Shown: positions 29,088 through 38,331 of the stretch, piece after piece
How positions within the stretch are numbered: position 1 is the first letter of the stretch
How the letters are laid out: each line of letters begins with the position of its first letter
Source of the DNA: Achromobacter sp. B7
GTDB taxonomy: Bacteria; Pseudomonadota; Gammaproteobacteria; Burkholderiales; Burkholderiaceae_B
Direction: 5' to 3'
Assembly: GCF_003600685.1 (NCBI RefSeq)
Contig: NZ_CP032084.1
Coordinates: forward strand, 5,270,001 to 5,334,000
Length of the DNA stretch: 64,000 nucleotides
Program-made: the position numbers and the translations under genes
The notes under the pieces: generated by a model
The model's input: the letters and a program-made list of their open reading frames with translations, nothing else
Databases searched by the model: none
What the model was told of the DNA's origin: nothing

Positions 29088-29116
29088 TTGCACAAACACT
29101 AACGCCACGCTATATT
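29088..29116 (+). promoter_or_regulatory. Promoter of the MBL-monooxygenase operon
   Basis: TTGCAC (29088-29093), 17 bases, TATATT (29111-29116). The start of transcription would be about 35 bases before the ATG at 29157. Overlapping the -35, TTTGT...ACAAA arms (about 29069-29096) could be an operator. Confidence 0.5.
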
Positions 29117-29156
29117 CCTTCCACACACTATTCCTATAACAGTGGAAGGAGCCTCC

Positions 29157-30110
29157 ATGAGCAAGCAATTCGCCTCGCACGCCGACATGGACGACAAGGT
29201 CGTCTCGTTCGAAAAACTGTCTGACAACGCCTATGCCTACACGGCCGAAGGCGACCCCAACACGGGCGTGATCATCGGCGACGAGGCCGTCATGGTGATC
29301 GACACCCAGGCCACCCCGGTCATGGCGCAAGACGTCATCCGCCGCATTCGCGAAGTCACCGACAAGCCGATCAAATACATCCTGCTGTCGCACTATCACG
29401 CCGTGCGCGTGTTCGGCGCGTCCGCCTACAACGCCCAGGAAATCCTGGCCAGCCGCGACACCTATGACCTGATCGTCGAACGCGGCGAACAGGACAAGGC
29501 CAGCGAAATCGGCCGCTTCCCCCGCCTGTTCCGCAACGCCGAATCGATTCCGCCGGGCCTGGTCTGGCCGACGATGACGTTCAAGGGCGAAATGACCGTC
29601 AACCTGGGCAACCTGGAAGTCAAGCTGCTGCAAGTGGGCCGTGGCCACACCAAGGGCGACACCATCGCCTGGCTGCCCGAGCAGAAGATCCTGTTCGCCG
29701 GTGACCTGGTCGAATACCAATCCACCCCGTATTGCGGCGACGCCTATTTTCGCGACTGGCCCACCACGCTGGACGCGCTGTCAGGCTTTGAAGCCGAAAA
29801 GATGGTGCCCGGCCGCGGCCCCGCGCTTAAGAACGCCACCGAAGTGCGCCAGGGCCTGGCCGGCACCCGCGCGTTCCTGACCGACCTGTACGGCGCCGTG
29901 AACCGCGGCGTGGCCGAAGGCAAGGACCTGAAGACGATCTACCGCGAGGTCTACGACTTCATGAAGCCGCGCTATAGCGACTGGGTCATCTTTGACCACT
30001 GCATGCCGTTCGACGTGTCGCGCGCCTATGACGAAGCCTCGGGCCACACGCACCCGCGCATCTGGACCGACAAGCGCGACCTGGAAATGTGGGCGCAGCT
30101 GGAAGGCTGA
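29157..30110 (+). CDS. Metallo-beta-lactamase-fold protein lacking one metal site
   Basis: 317 residues from ATG 29157, preceded by a strong GGAAGGAG; GTG 29142 is less likely. The fold is clear: VMVIDTQATP, then LSHYHAVRVFGA in place of HxHxDH, GRGHTKGD and FAGDLVEY, and VPGRGPAL in place of the usual PGHG. Thus H79, H81, H164 and D183 remain. The positions normally holding the second-site ligands are V83, R84 and R220. One metal could still bind, as in mononuclear members of the superfamily. It is the first gene of a probable operon with the flavin monooxygenase and DUF2783 protein (gap 116 bases), suggesting a step in the same aromatic pathway. The reaction is unknown. Confidence 0.8.
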   Translation: MSKQFASHADMDDKVVSFEKLSDNAYAYTAEGDPNTGVIIGDEAVMVIDTQATPVMAQDVIRRIREVTDKPIKYILLSHYHAVRVFGASAYNAQEILASRDTYDLIVERGEQDKASEIGRFPRLFRNAESIPPGLVWPTMTFKGEMTVNLGNLEVKLLQVGRGHTKGDTIAWLPEQKILFAGDLVEYQSTPYCGDAYFRDWPTTLDALSGFEAEKMVPGRGPALKNATEVRQGLAGTRAFLTDLYGAVNRGVAEGKDLKTIYREVYDFMKPRYSDWVIFDHCMPFDVSRAYDEASGHTHPRIWTDKRDLEMWAQLEG

Positions 30111-30226
30111 CCCCGGCGGGCCGGCAGCCCCGGCCCGATTGATTGCAGCAAGAACCGAAGGCGCGCGTCGCAAGGCGGCGCGTGGCTACGCGCATAAAAA
30201 CAAAATGACCCACACAGGAGACAACC

Positions 30227-31906
30227 GTGGGAGACATCGACTTTCAGGCGATGGAGTTCGCCTATGAAAAGCACGCCGACCAAAGCGCCGGCACGCCCCC
30301 CCGCCATCAGGTAGTGGTGGTGGGAGCCGGCCCGGTCGGCCTGACCACCGCGCTGGACCTGGCGCGCCAGGGCGTGCGCGTGGTGGTGCTGGACGACGAT
30401 TACCGATTGTCCACCGGGTCGCGCGCGATCTGCTTTTCCAAGCGCACGCTGGAAATCTGGGACCGTCTGGGTGTTGGCCAGCGCATGATCGACAAGGGCG
30501 TGTCGTGGAACGTGGGCAAGGTGTTCTTCCGTGAACAGGAAGTGTGGCGCTTTGACCTCTTGCCCGAACCCGGCCATCGCCGCCCCGCCTTTATCAACCT
30601 TCAGCAGTACTACGCCGAAGGTTATCTGTACGAACAAGCCCGCCAGGAACCGAACATCGACCTGCGCTGGAAAAACAAAGTCGCCGGCGTCACGCAGACG
30701 GACGACGGCGTCACCCTGACCATCGACACGCCCGAAGGCGCCTACACGCTGCACGCCGACTGGCTGGTCGCCTGCGACGGCGCGCGTTCGCCCGTGCGCA
30801 AACTGATCGGCCAGGAAAGCCATGGCCGCATCTTCCGCGACCGCTTCCTGATCGCCGACGTGAAGATGAAAGCCGACTTCCCGACCGAGCGCTGGTTCTG
30901 GTTCGATCCGCCCTTTCATCCGAACCAGTCCGTACTGCTGCACCGCCAGCCGGACAACGTCTGGCGCATCGATTTCCAGCTGGGCTGGAATGCCGACCCC
31001 GTCGAAGCCGTCAAGCCGGAAAACGTGCTGCCGCGCATCCGCGCGCTGCTCGGGCCCGATGCGCAATTCGATCTGGAATGGGTCAGCGTCTACACCTTTG
31101 CGTGTGAACGCATGGACAAATTCCGCCACGGGCGCGTCGTGTTTGCGGGCGACTCCGCGCACCGTGTCTCGCCCTTCGGCGCGCGCGGCGCCAACAGCGG
31201 CGTGCAGGATGCCGAAAACCTGGCCTGGAAACTGAAGCTGGTGCTGGCGGGCCTGGCCCCCGACGCGCTGGTCGACAGCTACAGCGTTGAACGCGAATAC
31301 GCGGCCGACGAGAACATCCTGAATTCGTCGCGCGCCACGGATTTCATCACCCCCAAGAGCGACATCAGCCGCAGCTTCCGCAATGCCGTGTTGAACCTGG
31401 CCAAGACGCATCCGTTCGCCCGTTCCCTGGTCAATAGCGGCCGCCTGTCCCTGCCCGCAACGTATGCCGCGTCGCCGCTGAATACGCCCGATACGGACGC
31501 ATTCGCGGGCCGCATGGTGCCCGGCGCTGTCGCGCTGGATGCGCCGGTCACGCAGCACGGCGACAAGGACTGGTGGTTGGCGCAGCTGGATGGCGGCTTC
31601 GTGCTGGCCGTGTTCTGCGGCAACGCGCTGCCGGACGACGACACGCAGCGCGCGTTGCTGGCGATGCGCATGGGCCTCGTGCCCGTCAAGACGGTGCTGG
31701 TGCTGGATGCGCAATGCGATGGCTCGGGCCTGGCTGCCGACCTGCCCGTGGTGACGGACGTGGAAGGTTGCCTGGCCAAGCGTTACGACGCGCAAGCGGG
31801 CACGGCTTACCTGATCCGCCCCGACCAGCACATCGCCGCGCGCTGGCGCGCCTTCAACGCCGACGCGGTTGCCGCCGCCGTCAAGCGGGCCACGGGCCAC
31901 GCGTGA
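30227..31906 (+). CDS. mhaA: FAD-dependent aromatic monooxygenase, probably 3-hydroxyphenylacetate 6-hydroxylase (MhaA-like)
   Basis: 559 residues from GTG 30227, with AGGAG upstream. Group A flavoprotein hydroxylase: Rossmann GAGPVGL near residue 33, DG motif ACDGARSPVRKLIG, GD motif VVFAGDSAHRVSPFGARGANSG, and a C-terminal thioredoxin-like domain typical of MhpA/PheA-size enzymes. A 66-residue DUF2783 gene follows after 19 bases, and hmgA/fahA lie beyond the LysR gene. This layout matches the known two-component MhaAB enzyme of Pseudomonas putida, which makes homogentisate from 3-hydroxyphenylacetate. The enzyme class is firm; the substrate and symbol are inferred from context. Confidence 0.7.
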   Translation: MGDIDFQAMEFAYEKHADQSAGTPPRHQVVVVGAGPVGLTTALDLARQGVRVVVLDDDYRLSTGSRAICFSKRTLEIWDRLGVGQRMIDKGVSWNVGKVFFREQEVWRFDLLPEPGHRRPAFINLQQYYAEGYLYEQARQEPNIDLRWKNKVAGVTQTDDGVTLTIDTPEGAYTLHADWLVACDGARSPVRKLIGQESHGRIFRDRFLIADVKMKADFPTERWFWFDPPFHPNQSVLLHRQPDNVWRIDFQLGWNADPVEAVKPENVLPRIRALLGPDAQFDLEWVSVYTFACERMDKFRHGRVVFAGDSAHRVSPFGARGANSGVQDAENLAWKLKLVLAGLAPDALVDSYSVEREYAADENILNSSRATDFITPKSDISRSFRNAVLNLAKTHPFARSLVNSGRLSLPATYAASPLNTPDTDAFAGRMVPGAVALDAPVTQHGDKDWWLAQLDGGFVLAVFCGNALPDDDTQRALLAMRMGLVPVKTVLVLDAQCDGSGLAADLPVVTDVEGCLAKRYDAQAGTAYLIRPDQHIAARWRAFNADAVAAAVKRATGHA

Positions 31907-31925
31907 AACAAGAGGTCATCCCATC

Positions 31926-32126
31926 ATGCTGATTACCGAAACCAACCTGAGCTCGCCCGACGACTTCTACGAAGCGCTGATCGAAACGCACCGCGACCTG
32001 AGCAACGAGCAAAGCCAGGAGCTGAACGCGGCGCTGATCCTGCTGCTGGCCAACCACCTGGGCGACGTGGCGCTGCTGCGCGAGGCCTTGCAGCAGGCCC
32101 GCGCGTCGGTAGTGGAACGCGCGTAA
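31926..32126 (+). CDS. mhaB: DUF2783 small protein, probable monooxygenase coupling subunit (MhaB-like)
   Basis: 66 residues from ATG 31926. Acidic, predicted helical (SSPDDFYEALIETHRDLSNEQ, then a hydrophobic helix LNAALILLLANHLGD). It starts 19 bases after the monooxygenase stop. DUF2783 proteins are regularly encoded beside flavin hydroxylases, and MhaB of P. putida is a small coupling protein of similar size. That this is the MhaB counterpart is inference from size and position. It is the last gene before the convergent LysR gene. Confidence 0.6.
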   Translation: MLITETNLSSPDDFYEALIETHRDLSNEQSQELNAALILLLANHLGDVALLREALQQARASVVERA

Positions 32127-32164
32127 CGGCGCGCCGCCTGCGCGGCGGCGCCCGCCACTTCCCT

Positions 32165-33079
32165 CTACCGCCCGCCGCCCACGCCGAACGTATCCACGAT
32201 CAGCGCACGCAGCCACTGATTGCCGCTGTCCCGGTCAACGCGGCGTTGCCAATAGAGATTCGTCTGTAGCGCGGGCACCTTCACCGGCGGCGTCATGAAG
32301 CGCAGCCCGAAAGGCGGCGCGGCGCTGGCGGCCAGTTTTTCGGGCACGGTAGCCAGCAGATCCGTTGCGCTGACGATGTACGGCACCGCGGAAAAATGCG
32401 GCACGCTGAAGTGCTCGGCCAGCACGATGCCCGCGCGCTCCATCGACTGGTTCACCTGCCCGTAAGGCGCGGCGCGCGACACGATCAAGTGGCGCTCGGC
32501 GCGAAATGCCTTGATGCCCATGCCCGCGTGCGCCGTCGGGTGCGCTTGCCGGAACAAGGTGGCGTAGCCCTGGCGAAACAACATGCGCTGCAATGTGCCC
32601 GCGCCCATTTCATCGAACGCGCCAATCGCCAGATCGACACGGCCGGACTCCATCTCGCGCGGCAGGTCCGGCCCTTGGACCCGCACGGAATCGATGCGCA
32701 CCTGCGGCGCCACCTGCACGCAGACTTCCATCAGGCGCGGCATGAAGTGGATTTCGCCCACGTCCGTCATCGCCACGCGAAAGCGACGGCTGCTGGTGGC
32801 GGCATCGAACACGTCCTGGTCTTGCAACGCCTGCGTCAGCATGGTCAGCGCCTCGCTGACCGGCCCGGCCAGCCGCTGCGCGCGCGGCGTGGGCAGCATG
32901 CCCTGGCCGGTACGCACGAACAACTCATCGCCAAAGGCGTCGCGCAAGCGGCGCAGGGCGTTGCTGACGGCGGGCTGCGTCAGGTCCATGCGGCGCGCCA
33001 CGGCCGATAGGCTGCGATCTTCCAGCAAGTGCTGAAACAAGATCAGCAGATTCAAATCGACGTTGCGCAGTTCGGCCAT
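32165..33079 (-). CDS. LysR family transcriptional regulator
   Basis: 304 residues from ATG 33079. N-terminal helix-turn-helix LNLLILFQHLLEDRSLSAVARRMDLTQPAVSNALRRL (shown by its ends LNLLILFQHL and AVSNALRRL) and a periplasmic-binding-type effector domain. It resembles the NahR/NodD subgroup that responds to aromatic compounds. It is divergent from hmgA and convergent with the monooxygenase operon. A T-N11-A box lies directly upstream, so it probably controls hmgA and perhaps both aromatic units. Confidence 0.88.
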   Translation of the reverse strand: MAELRNVDLNLLILFQHLLEDRSLSAVARRMDLTQPAVSNALRRLRDAFGDELFVRTGQGMLPTPRAQRLAGPVSEALTMLTQALQDQDVFDAATSSRRFRVAMTDVGEIHFMPRLMEVCVQVAPQVRIDSVRVQGPDLPREMESGRVDLAIGAFDEMGAGTLQRMLFRQGYATLFRQAHPTAHAGMGIKAFRAERHLIVSRAAPYGQVNQSMERAGIVLAEHFSVPHFSAVPYIVSATDLLATVPEKLAASAAPPFGLRFMTPPVKVPALQTNLYWQRRVDRDSGNQWLRALIVDTFGVGGGR

Positions 33080-33095
33080 GCCGCCCCCCTTTCTA

Positions 33096-33114
33096 CTATT
33101 CACAAAATTTATAG
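33096..33114. promoter_or_regulatory. LysR-type T-N11-A binding site
   Basis: CTAT, eleven bases, ATAG (33096-33114) sits in an AT-rich stretch between the divergent LysR and hmgA genes, 17 bases before the LysR start. This is the standard form and place for a LysR recognition site. Confidence 0.5.
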
Positions 33115-33242
33115 TCTGTATTTTTGCATTCCCGTAGCCGTATCGGAGGTTTTTTCCGACAATGACGAATCGCCGCCGGGTTGCACCGCGGCACCCCATA
33201 CCGAACGCGCGGCCATGCACCGCGCCGCCACAGGAGGATTCC

Positions 33243-34541
33243 ATGGAACTGCAATACCTGACCGGGTTCGGCAACGATTGCGCCACCGAGGCTTTGCCCG
33301 GCGCGCTGCCCGTGGGCCGCAATTCGCCCCAGCAATGCCCGTATGGCCTGTATGCCGAACAACTGTCCGGCACCGCCTTCACCGCCCCCCGCAATGAAAA
33401 CCGCCGTTCGTGGCTGTACCGCATTCGCCCGGGCGCGCAGCACAAACCGTTTGAACCGTTTGCTGGCGCCGCCGGCTGGGAAAGCACGTTCGGCCACGGC
33501 CCGGTCACGCCCAACCAGCTGCGCTGGAGCCCGCTGCCGATTCCCGATGCACCCACCGACTTCCTGGAAGGGGTGCAAACCTGGGGCGGCAACGGCGGCC
33601 CCGACGAGCAGGGCGGCGTCGCCATCCACCTGTACGCGGCCAACAAGTCCATGCAAGGCCGCTACTTCTACAACGCCGATGGCGAACTGCTGCTGGTGCC
33701 GCAACAAGGCCGCCTGCGCCTGGCCACCGAGCTGGGCCTGATCGACCTGGAACCACTGGAAATTGCCGTCATCCCGCGCGGCGTGCGCTTTCGCGTCGAG
33801 CTGCTGGACGCCGAGGCGCGCGGCTACATGCTTGAGAACTTCGGCGCGGCGCTGCGCCTGCCCGAGCTTGGCCCGATTGGCTCTAACTGCCTGGCCAACG
33901 CCCGCGACTTCAAGACGCCGGTGGCCTGGTACGAAGACATCGAAGGCGACTTCGAACTGATCGCCAAATTCACCGGCGGCTTCTGGCGCGCGCCGATCGA
34001 CCATTCGCCGCTGGACGTAGTGGCCTGGCACGGCACGCACGCCCCGTACAAGTACGACCTGCGCCACTTCAACGCGATCGGATCGATCAGCTTCGACCAT
34101 CCGGACCCGTCTATCTTCACGGTGCTGACCGCGCCGTCGGACACCCCGGGCACGGCCAACATGGATTTCGCGATTTTCCCGCCGCGCATCCTGGCCATGG
34201 AAGACACCTTCCGCCCGCCCTGGTTCCACCGCAACGTCGCCAGCGAATTCATGGGCTTGATCCAGGGCGTGTACGACGCCAAGGCCGAAGGCTTTGCACC
34301 CGGCGGCGCCAGCCTGCACAACTGCATGAGCGGTCACGGCCCCGACGCCGAAACGTTTGAAAAAGCCTCGCACGCCGATACGCACAGCGCGCACTACATC
34401 CGCGATACGATGGCGTTCATGTTCGAAACGCGCCGGGTGATCCGTCCGACCGCGCAGGCGCTGGCCTCAGGGCAATTGCAGAACGACTACTACCGTTGCT
34501 GGCAGGGCATCGTGAAGCACTTCAACCCGAACCAGGCGTGA
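33243..34541 (+). CDS. hmgA: Homogentisate 1,2-dioxygenase
   Basis: 432 residues, full length, with AGGAGG before the ATG. It opens the ring of homogentisate to maleylacetoacetate. The start [20 protein letters not shown] (residues 1-20) and the iron-ligand region, [13 protein letters not shown] and the later [10 protein letters not shown], are typical. It stands divergent from the LysR gene. A strong terminator separates it from fahA. Confidence 0.97.
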   Translation: MELQYLTGFGNDCATEALPGALPVGRNSPQQCPYGLYAEQLSGTAFTAPRNENRRSWLYRIRPGAQHKPFEPFAGAAGWESTFGHGPVTPNQLRWSPLPIPDAPTDFLEGVQTWGGNGGPDEQGGVAIHLYAANKSMQGRYFYNADGELLLVPQQGRLRLATELGLIDLEPLEIAVIPRGVRFRVELLDAEARGYMLENFGAALRLPELGPIGSNCLANARDFKTPVAWYEDIEGDFELIAKFTGGFWRAPIDHSPLDVVAWHGTHAPYKYDLRHFNAIGSISFDHPDPSIFTVLTAPSDTPGTANMDFAIFPPRILAMEDTFRPPWFHRNVASEFMGLIQGVYDAKAEGFAPGGASLHNCMSGHGPDAETFEKASHADTHSAHYIRDTMAFMFETRRVIRPTAQALASGQLQNDYYRCWQGIVKHFNPNQA

Positions 34542-34567
34542 CGGCGAACCCCCGCTGATCCACGCTC

Positions 34568-34595
34568 ACGGCGATGCGCGCAAGCGCATCGCCGT
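34568..34595 (+). terminator. Strong terminator between hmgA and fahA
   Basis: A perfect 12-bp stem (34568-34579 with 34584-34595) capped by a GCAA tetraloop, followed by a T-rich stretch (TTTGGTATTTGATTTT). It lies 26 bases after the hmgA stop and about 95 before fahA. Confidence 0.8.
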
Positions 34596-34690
34596 TTGGT
34601 ATTTGATTTTGGCATTTGCTTTTGGCGCACACCCGCCGGCGTTCCTCCGGTTTACGGCCATCCACACACACATCAACGAGACACGCAGCC

Positions 34691-36010
34691 ATGACCACCA
34701 CCATCAACGAAACCCACGATCCGTCCTTGAAAAGCTGGGTTGCCAGCGCCAACACCGGCACGTCCGATTTCCCGGTGCAGAACCTGCCCTATGGCACCTT
34801 CCGCCGCAAGGGCACGAACGAATCGTTCCGCCCCGGCGTGGCCATTGGCGACCAAATCCTGGACCTGGCCGCGCTGGCCGCACAGAAGCCATTTGAAGGC
34901 CTGGCCGCCGACGCCCTGGCCGCCTGCAACAGCGACAGCCTGAATGCGTTGATGGCGTTGGGCCACGCCCACTGGAGCGCCCTGCGCCTGGCGCTGTCGC
35001 GTGCCTTGCGCGAAGGCGCCGCGCTGCGCGCCACCGTCGAACCGCTGCTGGTGCCGCAAGCCGACGCCGAGCACACCACCCCCGCGCGCATCGGCGACTA
35101 CACCGATTTCTACATCTCGGTGCACCACGCCACCGCCATCGGCAAGCAATTCCGCCCTGACAACCCGCTGCTGCCCAACTACAAGTGGGTGCCCATCGGC
35201 TACCACGGCCGCGCATCCAGCATCGGCGTCGACCAGAAGTTTCCGCGCCCCGTGGGCCAGACCCGCCCGGCCAACGAAGGCGACACGCCGCAGTTCGGCC
35301 CGTGCGCCCGCCTGGACTACGAGCTTGAGCTGGGCATCTTCGTGGGCACCGGCAATACCCAGGGCGACCGCATCGACCTGGCCGACGCCGACCAGCACGT
35401 CTTCGGCCTGTGCATCCTGAACGACTGGTCCGCGCGCGACATCCAGGCTTGGGAATACCAGCCGCTGGGCCCCTTCCTGTCAAAGAACTTCGCATCAACG
35501 ATTTCGCCGTGGATCGTCACGATAGAAGCGCTGGAGCCCTTCCGCACGCAATACAACCGTGGCCCGGCTGAACCGCAGCCGATGCCGTATCTGGCCTCGG
35601 ACGCGAACCGCGCCAAGGGCGCCTACGATGTGCAGCTGGAAGTGCTGATGACCACCGCGCAGTCGCGCGAGGCCAAGGCGCCGCCGGTCACGCTGTCGCG
35701 CAGCAACTTCCGCGACGCCTACTGGAACGTGGCGCAGCTGATCACGCACCACACGGTGAACGGCTGCAACCTGCAACCGGGCGACATGCTGGGCACGGGC
35801 ACGCTGTCCGGGCCGCAGCCGTCGGAAGCCGGTTCGCTGCTGGAATTGAGCCAAGGCGGCAAGACGCCGATCGACCTGCCCTGGGGCGAAAAGCGCACGT
35901 TCCTGCAAGACGGCGACCAGATCATCATGCGCGCCGCATGCCAGAAGGCGGGCTATCCGAAGATCGGTTTCGGCGAAGCCTCCGGCGTGGTGTTGCCGGC
36001 CAAGCTGTAA
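34691..36010 (+). CDS. fahA: Fumarylacetoacetase
   Basis: 439 residues from ATG 34691. It hydrolyses fumarylacetoacetate to fumarate and acetoacetate, the last step after hmgA. The catalytic region GDYTDFYISVHHA, the metal ligands around LDYELELGIFVG and the conserved NDWSARDIQAWEYQPLGPF segment (first part NDWSARDIQAWEY) are present. No maleylacetoacetate isomerase gene is in the window; it must be elsewhere or replaced by glutathione. The upstream terminator means expression by read-through or its own promoter (34596-34690). Confidence 0.96.
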   Translation: MTTTINETHDPSLKSWVASANTGTSDFPVQNLPYGTFRRKGTNESFRPGVAIGDQILDLAALAAQKPFEGLAADALAACNSDSLNALMALGHAHWSALRLALSRALREGAALRATVEPLLVPQADAEHTTPARIGDYTDFYISVHHATAIGKQFRPDNPLLPNYKWVPIGYHGRASSIGVDQKFPRPVGQTRPANEGDTPQFGPCARLDYELELGIFVGTGNTQGDRIDLADADQHVFGLCILNDWSARDIQAWEYQPLGPFLSKNFASTISPWIVTIEALEPFRTQYNRGPAEPQPMPYLASDANRAKGAYDVQLEVLMTTAQSREAKAPPVTLSRSNFRDAYWNVAQLITHHTVNGCNLQPGDMLGTGTLSGPQPSEAGSLLELSQGGKTPIDLPWGEKRTFLQDGDQIIMRAACQKAGYPKIGFGEASGVVLPAKL

Positions 36011-36090
36011 AGCAAACTCCGACGCAAACCCCGCGCGGCGCAAGCGATCACGCGCGCGCTGCGCCGCGCGGGGCACATCGTCAAAAACAA

Positions 36091-36122
36091 GAAAGGCCGC
36101 TCTGTTTACCGGGCGGCCTTTC
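36091..36122 (+). terminator. Terminator after fahA
   Basis: A 10-bp stem GAAAGGCCGC (36091-36100) with GCGGCCTTTC (36113-36122). T-rich bases on the plus side and A-rich on the other let it act for both fahA and the convergent sulfatase gene. Confidence 0.75.
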
Positions 36123-36169
36123 GTTATTTCATGCCGTCGTTGCCCAGGCATCAGGGCTTCAACGCGCCA

Positions 36170-38065
36170 TCAAGGCAGTCGGTATTTTTCTTCGCGGTAA
36201 ACCCAGCTTGCCCACAGCGCATGCGCTAGCGCTTCTTCAGTCAAGGCCGGGTCCGCGGGCTCGACGGGCGCATAGACTTCGTCCTTGCCCACCGGCGCGG
36301 CTTCGTATCGGAATTCGCGCGGCGCTTTCTGTGGCTCCAGCACCAGCAGCTTGTCACCTTGCAAATAGCCGAAGTTGTCGGCGTACTGCATCATTGCGCG
36401 GTTCGGATCGCGCTGCGTCAGGTCGGCGCCCAGCATCGGGTTGACGTTGTCCAGCCCGATCAACGACAGCAGCGTGGGCGCCATGTCGATCTGGCTGACC
36501 AGGCGTTCGTCCTGGCGCGGCGCGATGCCGGCGCCCAGGAACAGCGCGGGAATCTGGAAGTGGCGTACCGGCACCGGTATCGACCCATACACGCGCGAAT
36601 CGTGATCGGCAATCACCAGGAACACGGTGTTGTCCCAGTACGGCGCCTGCTTTGCCTTTTCAAAGAACTGCCCCAACGCCCAGTCGGCGTATCGCACCGT
36701 GTTATCCACCGTGGCCGGGTCGCCCACCGGCTTGATGCGGCCTTCGGGGTATTCCCACGGCGAATGGTTCGACACCGAAAACGCCAGCGTGAAGACCGGC
36801 TTGTCGCCATCCGCGCGCAGCAGGCGGTCGACCTGATTGAACATGTCTTCGTCGGACGCGCCCCATGACCCTTCGAACACCGGGTTCACGAACTTGGGCC
36901 GGTCCACCACTTCATCAAAGCCGTTGCCCAGGAAGAACGCGCGCATATTGTCAAAGTGCGACTCGCCGCCATACACGAAGCGCGAGTGGTAGCCGTGCTT
37001 GCCCAGCACCTGCGCCAGCGTGAAGAAGCCGGTTTGCGAACGTGGCAGCTTGACCACCGCGTCAGCCACGCTGGGCAGGAAGCCCGCCGTTACCGCTTCG
37101 ATGCCGCGCACCGAGCGCGTGCCGGTGGCGTAGGCGCGATGAAACATCCAGCCTTCCTTGGACAGGCGGTCGATATTGGGTGTCAGGTCGCGCCCGCCCA
37201 GGCTGCCCACGTACTGCGCGCCCAGGCTTTCCTGCAAGATGATCACCACGTTCAGCGGCTTGTCGCGCCGCACCGTGGCTTTTTGTTCGTGCAGGCTGGG
37301 ATAGCGCGCATCCAGCGGCGCCCCGGTCAGGCCGGCTTTCTCGCGCACGATGGCGTTCATCTGGTCCACCGGCATCCGTGGATACATCGCGGCCGACGAG
37401 CGTTCGTCGCGCATGCGATAGGCCGCGTCGAACACGCTGTACAGCGAATTCAGCGCCAGGGCATTGACCATGGAATCTGAACTGAACGCCACCTTGGCCG
37501 GGTTGATGGGCCGGTGTTCCAGCGTGCCGCGCGCGCCCAGCACCACCAGCGCCAGGATCACGAAGGACGCAATCGGCCGCTTCCACCACGCCATGAATCC
37601 ATCGCGCGAACGCGTCGGAAACAGCTTGAACGCCAGCCATGCCGCCACCACCAGCACCACGAACGCCGCCAGCAGCACGCCCTTGTAGCCCTGCCACAGC
37701 ATCGACCCCACTTCCTTGGGATTGAGCAGGTAAATGAAGTAAAGCCGGTTCGGCCGCGTGTCGTATTCCGCGATGAACTGCGGCGTGGACACTTCCAGCA
37801 GCACATACAGCATCCACCAGACGCGGAACCACCACGCGGTAATCGTCGCGGCCAGCGGGCGATGCCCAAACCACGGCGACAGCACCGCGGGCAACGCAAT
37901 CACCATGGACAACAGGCAGACGTCGATGCGCAGCCCGCCCAGCAATACCGGCCCCAAGCCGCCGGCCGCTTGCACGCGGTCCCACATCCAGAATGACAGC
38001 CCCAGCCGCGACAAAGTCAGCAGCACCAGGACGGCCAGGATGAATCGAAGTGTCAGGCGACGCAT
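36170..38065 (-). CDS. LTA synthase/sulfatase family membrane protein
   Basis: 631 residues from ATG 38065. Five hydrophobic N-terminal segments (to about residue 190) are followed by a periplasmic alkaline-phosphatase-fold domain. VVIILQESLGAQYVGSLGG holds the metal-binding Glu. YATGTRSVRGIEAV has the catalytic Thr, YGGESHFDNMRAFF follows, and IADHDSRVYG carries late metal ligands. In Gram-negative bacteria such LtaS-like enzymes transfer phosphoglycerol or phosphoethanolamine to periplasmic or lipid-linked glycans (OpgB/EptA-like roles). The acceptor is unknown. A longer frame upstream has no family similarity. Confidence 0.85.
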   Translation of the reverse strand: MRRLTLRFILAVLVLLTLSRLGLSFWMWDRVQAAGGLGPVLLGGLRIDVCLLSMVIALPAVLSPWFGHRPLAATITAWWFRVWWMLYVLLEVSTPQFIAEYDTRPNRLYFIYLLNPKEVGSMLWQGYKGVLLAAFVVLVVAAWLAFKLFPTRSRDGFMAWWKRPIASFVILALVVLGARGTLEHRPINPAKVAFSSDSMVNALALNSLYSVFDAAYRMRDERSSAAMYPRMPVDQMNAIVREKAGLTGAPLDARYPSLHEQKATVRRDKPLNVVIILQESLGAQYVGSLGGRDLTPNIDRLSKEGWMFHRAYATGTRSVRGIEAVTAGFLPSVADAVVKLPRSQTGFFTLAQVLGKHGYHSRFVYGGESHFDNMRAFFLGNGFDEVVDRPKFVNPVFEGSWGASDEDMFNQVDRLLRADGDKPVFTLAFSVSNHSPWEYPEGRIKPVGDPATVDNTVRYADWALGQFFEKAKQAPYWDNTVFLVIADHDSRVYGSIPVPVRHFQIPALFLGAGIAPRQDERLVSQIDMAPTLLSLIGLDNVNPMLGADLTQRDPNRAMMQYADNFGYLQGDKLLVLEPQKAPREFRYEAAPVGKDEVYAPVEPADPALTEEALAHALWASWVYREEKYRLP

Positions 38066-38331
38066 GCGGCGGCCCTCCGCAAGAGGCGAAGCGCGTTCGC
38101 CACCGGTGATGAAAGAATGCCGCTGTTGATGCCGAGCAAAGCCATGCCGTCTCGTAGTCCGAAATGAAAACGGGCAAAGATTAACGCGGTTTTGGGTACA
38201 CGGCCGGGAGATTCGCAACGGTTCGCGACGGCCGGCAATGGCCGGCAATCGCTTAAACGTTGTACGACATCGTATTTCGCGCCACGCCGCGCGGTCGGCT
38301 TGCCGTACGGGCTGGTGGGGTACGTATCTGT
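38066..38331. other. Intergenic region between sulfatase and GntR genes
   Basis: 266 bases with no supported gene. It contains one GntR-type operator copy (listed separately). The sulfatase promoter must be here, but no convincing -35/-10 pair was found. Confidence 0.6.
38259..38274. promoter_or_regulatory. Second copy of the GntR operator sequence
   Basis: GTTGTACGACATCGTA matches 15 of 16 bases of the operator upstream of the GntR gene. It lies 58 bases after the GntR stop and about 195 before the sulfatase start, so the regulator may also touch the sulfatase gene. Confidence 0.5.

Noticed and set aside
36170..38248. Longer start for the LTA-synthase-like protein (61 extra residues)
   Set aside because: The extension is basic and without signal or membrane character and passes through the intergenic region; MRRLTLRFILAVLV from 38065 is a normal membrane start.
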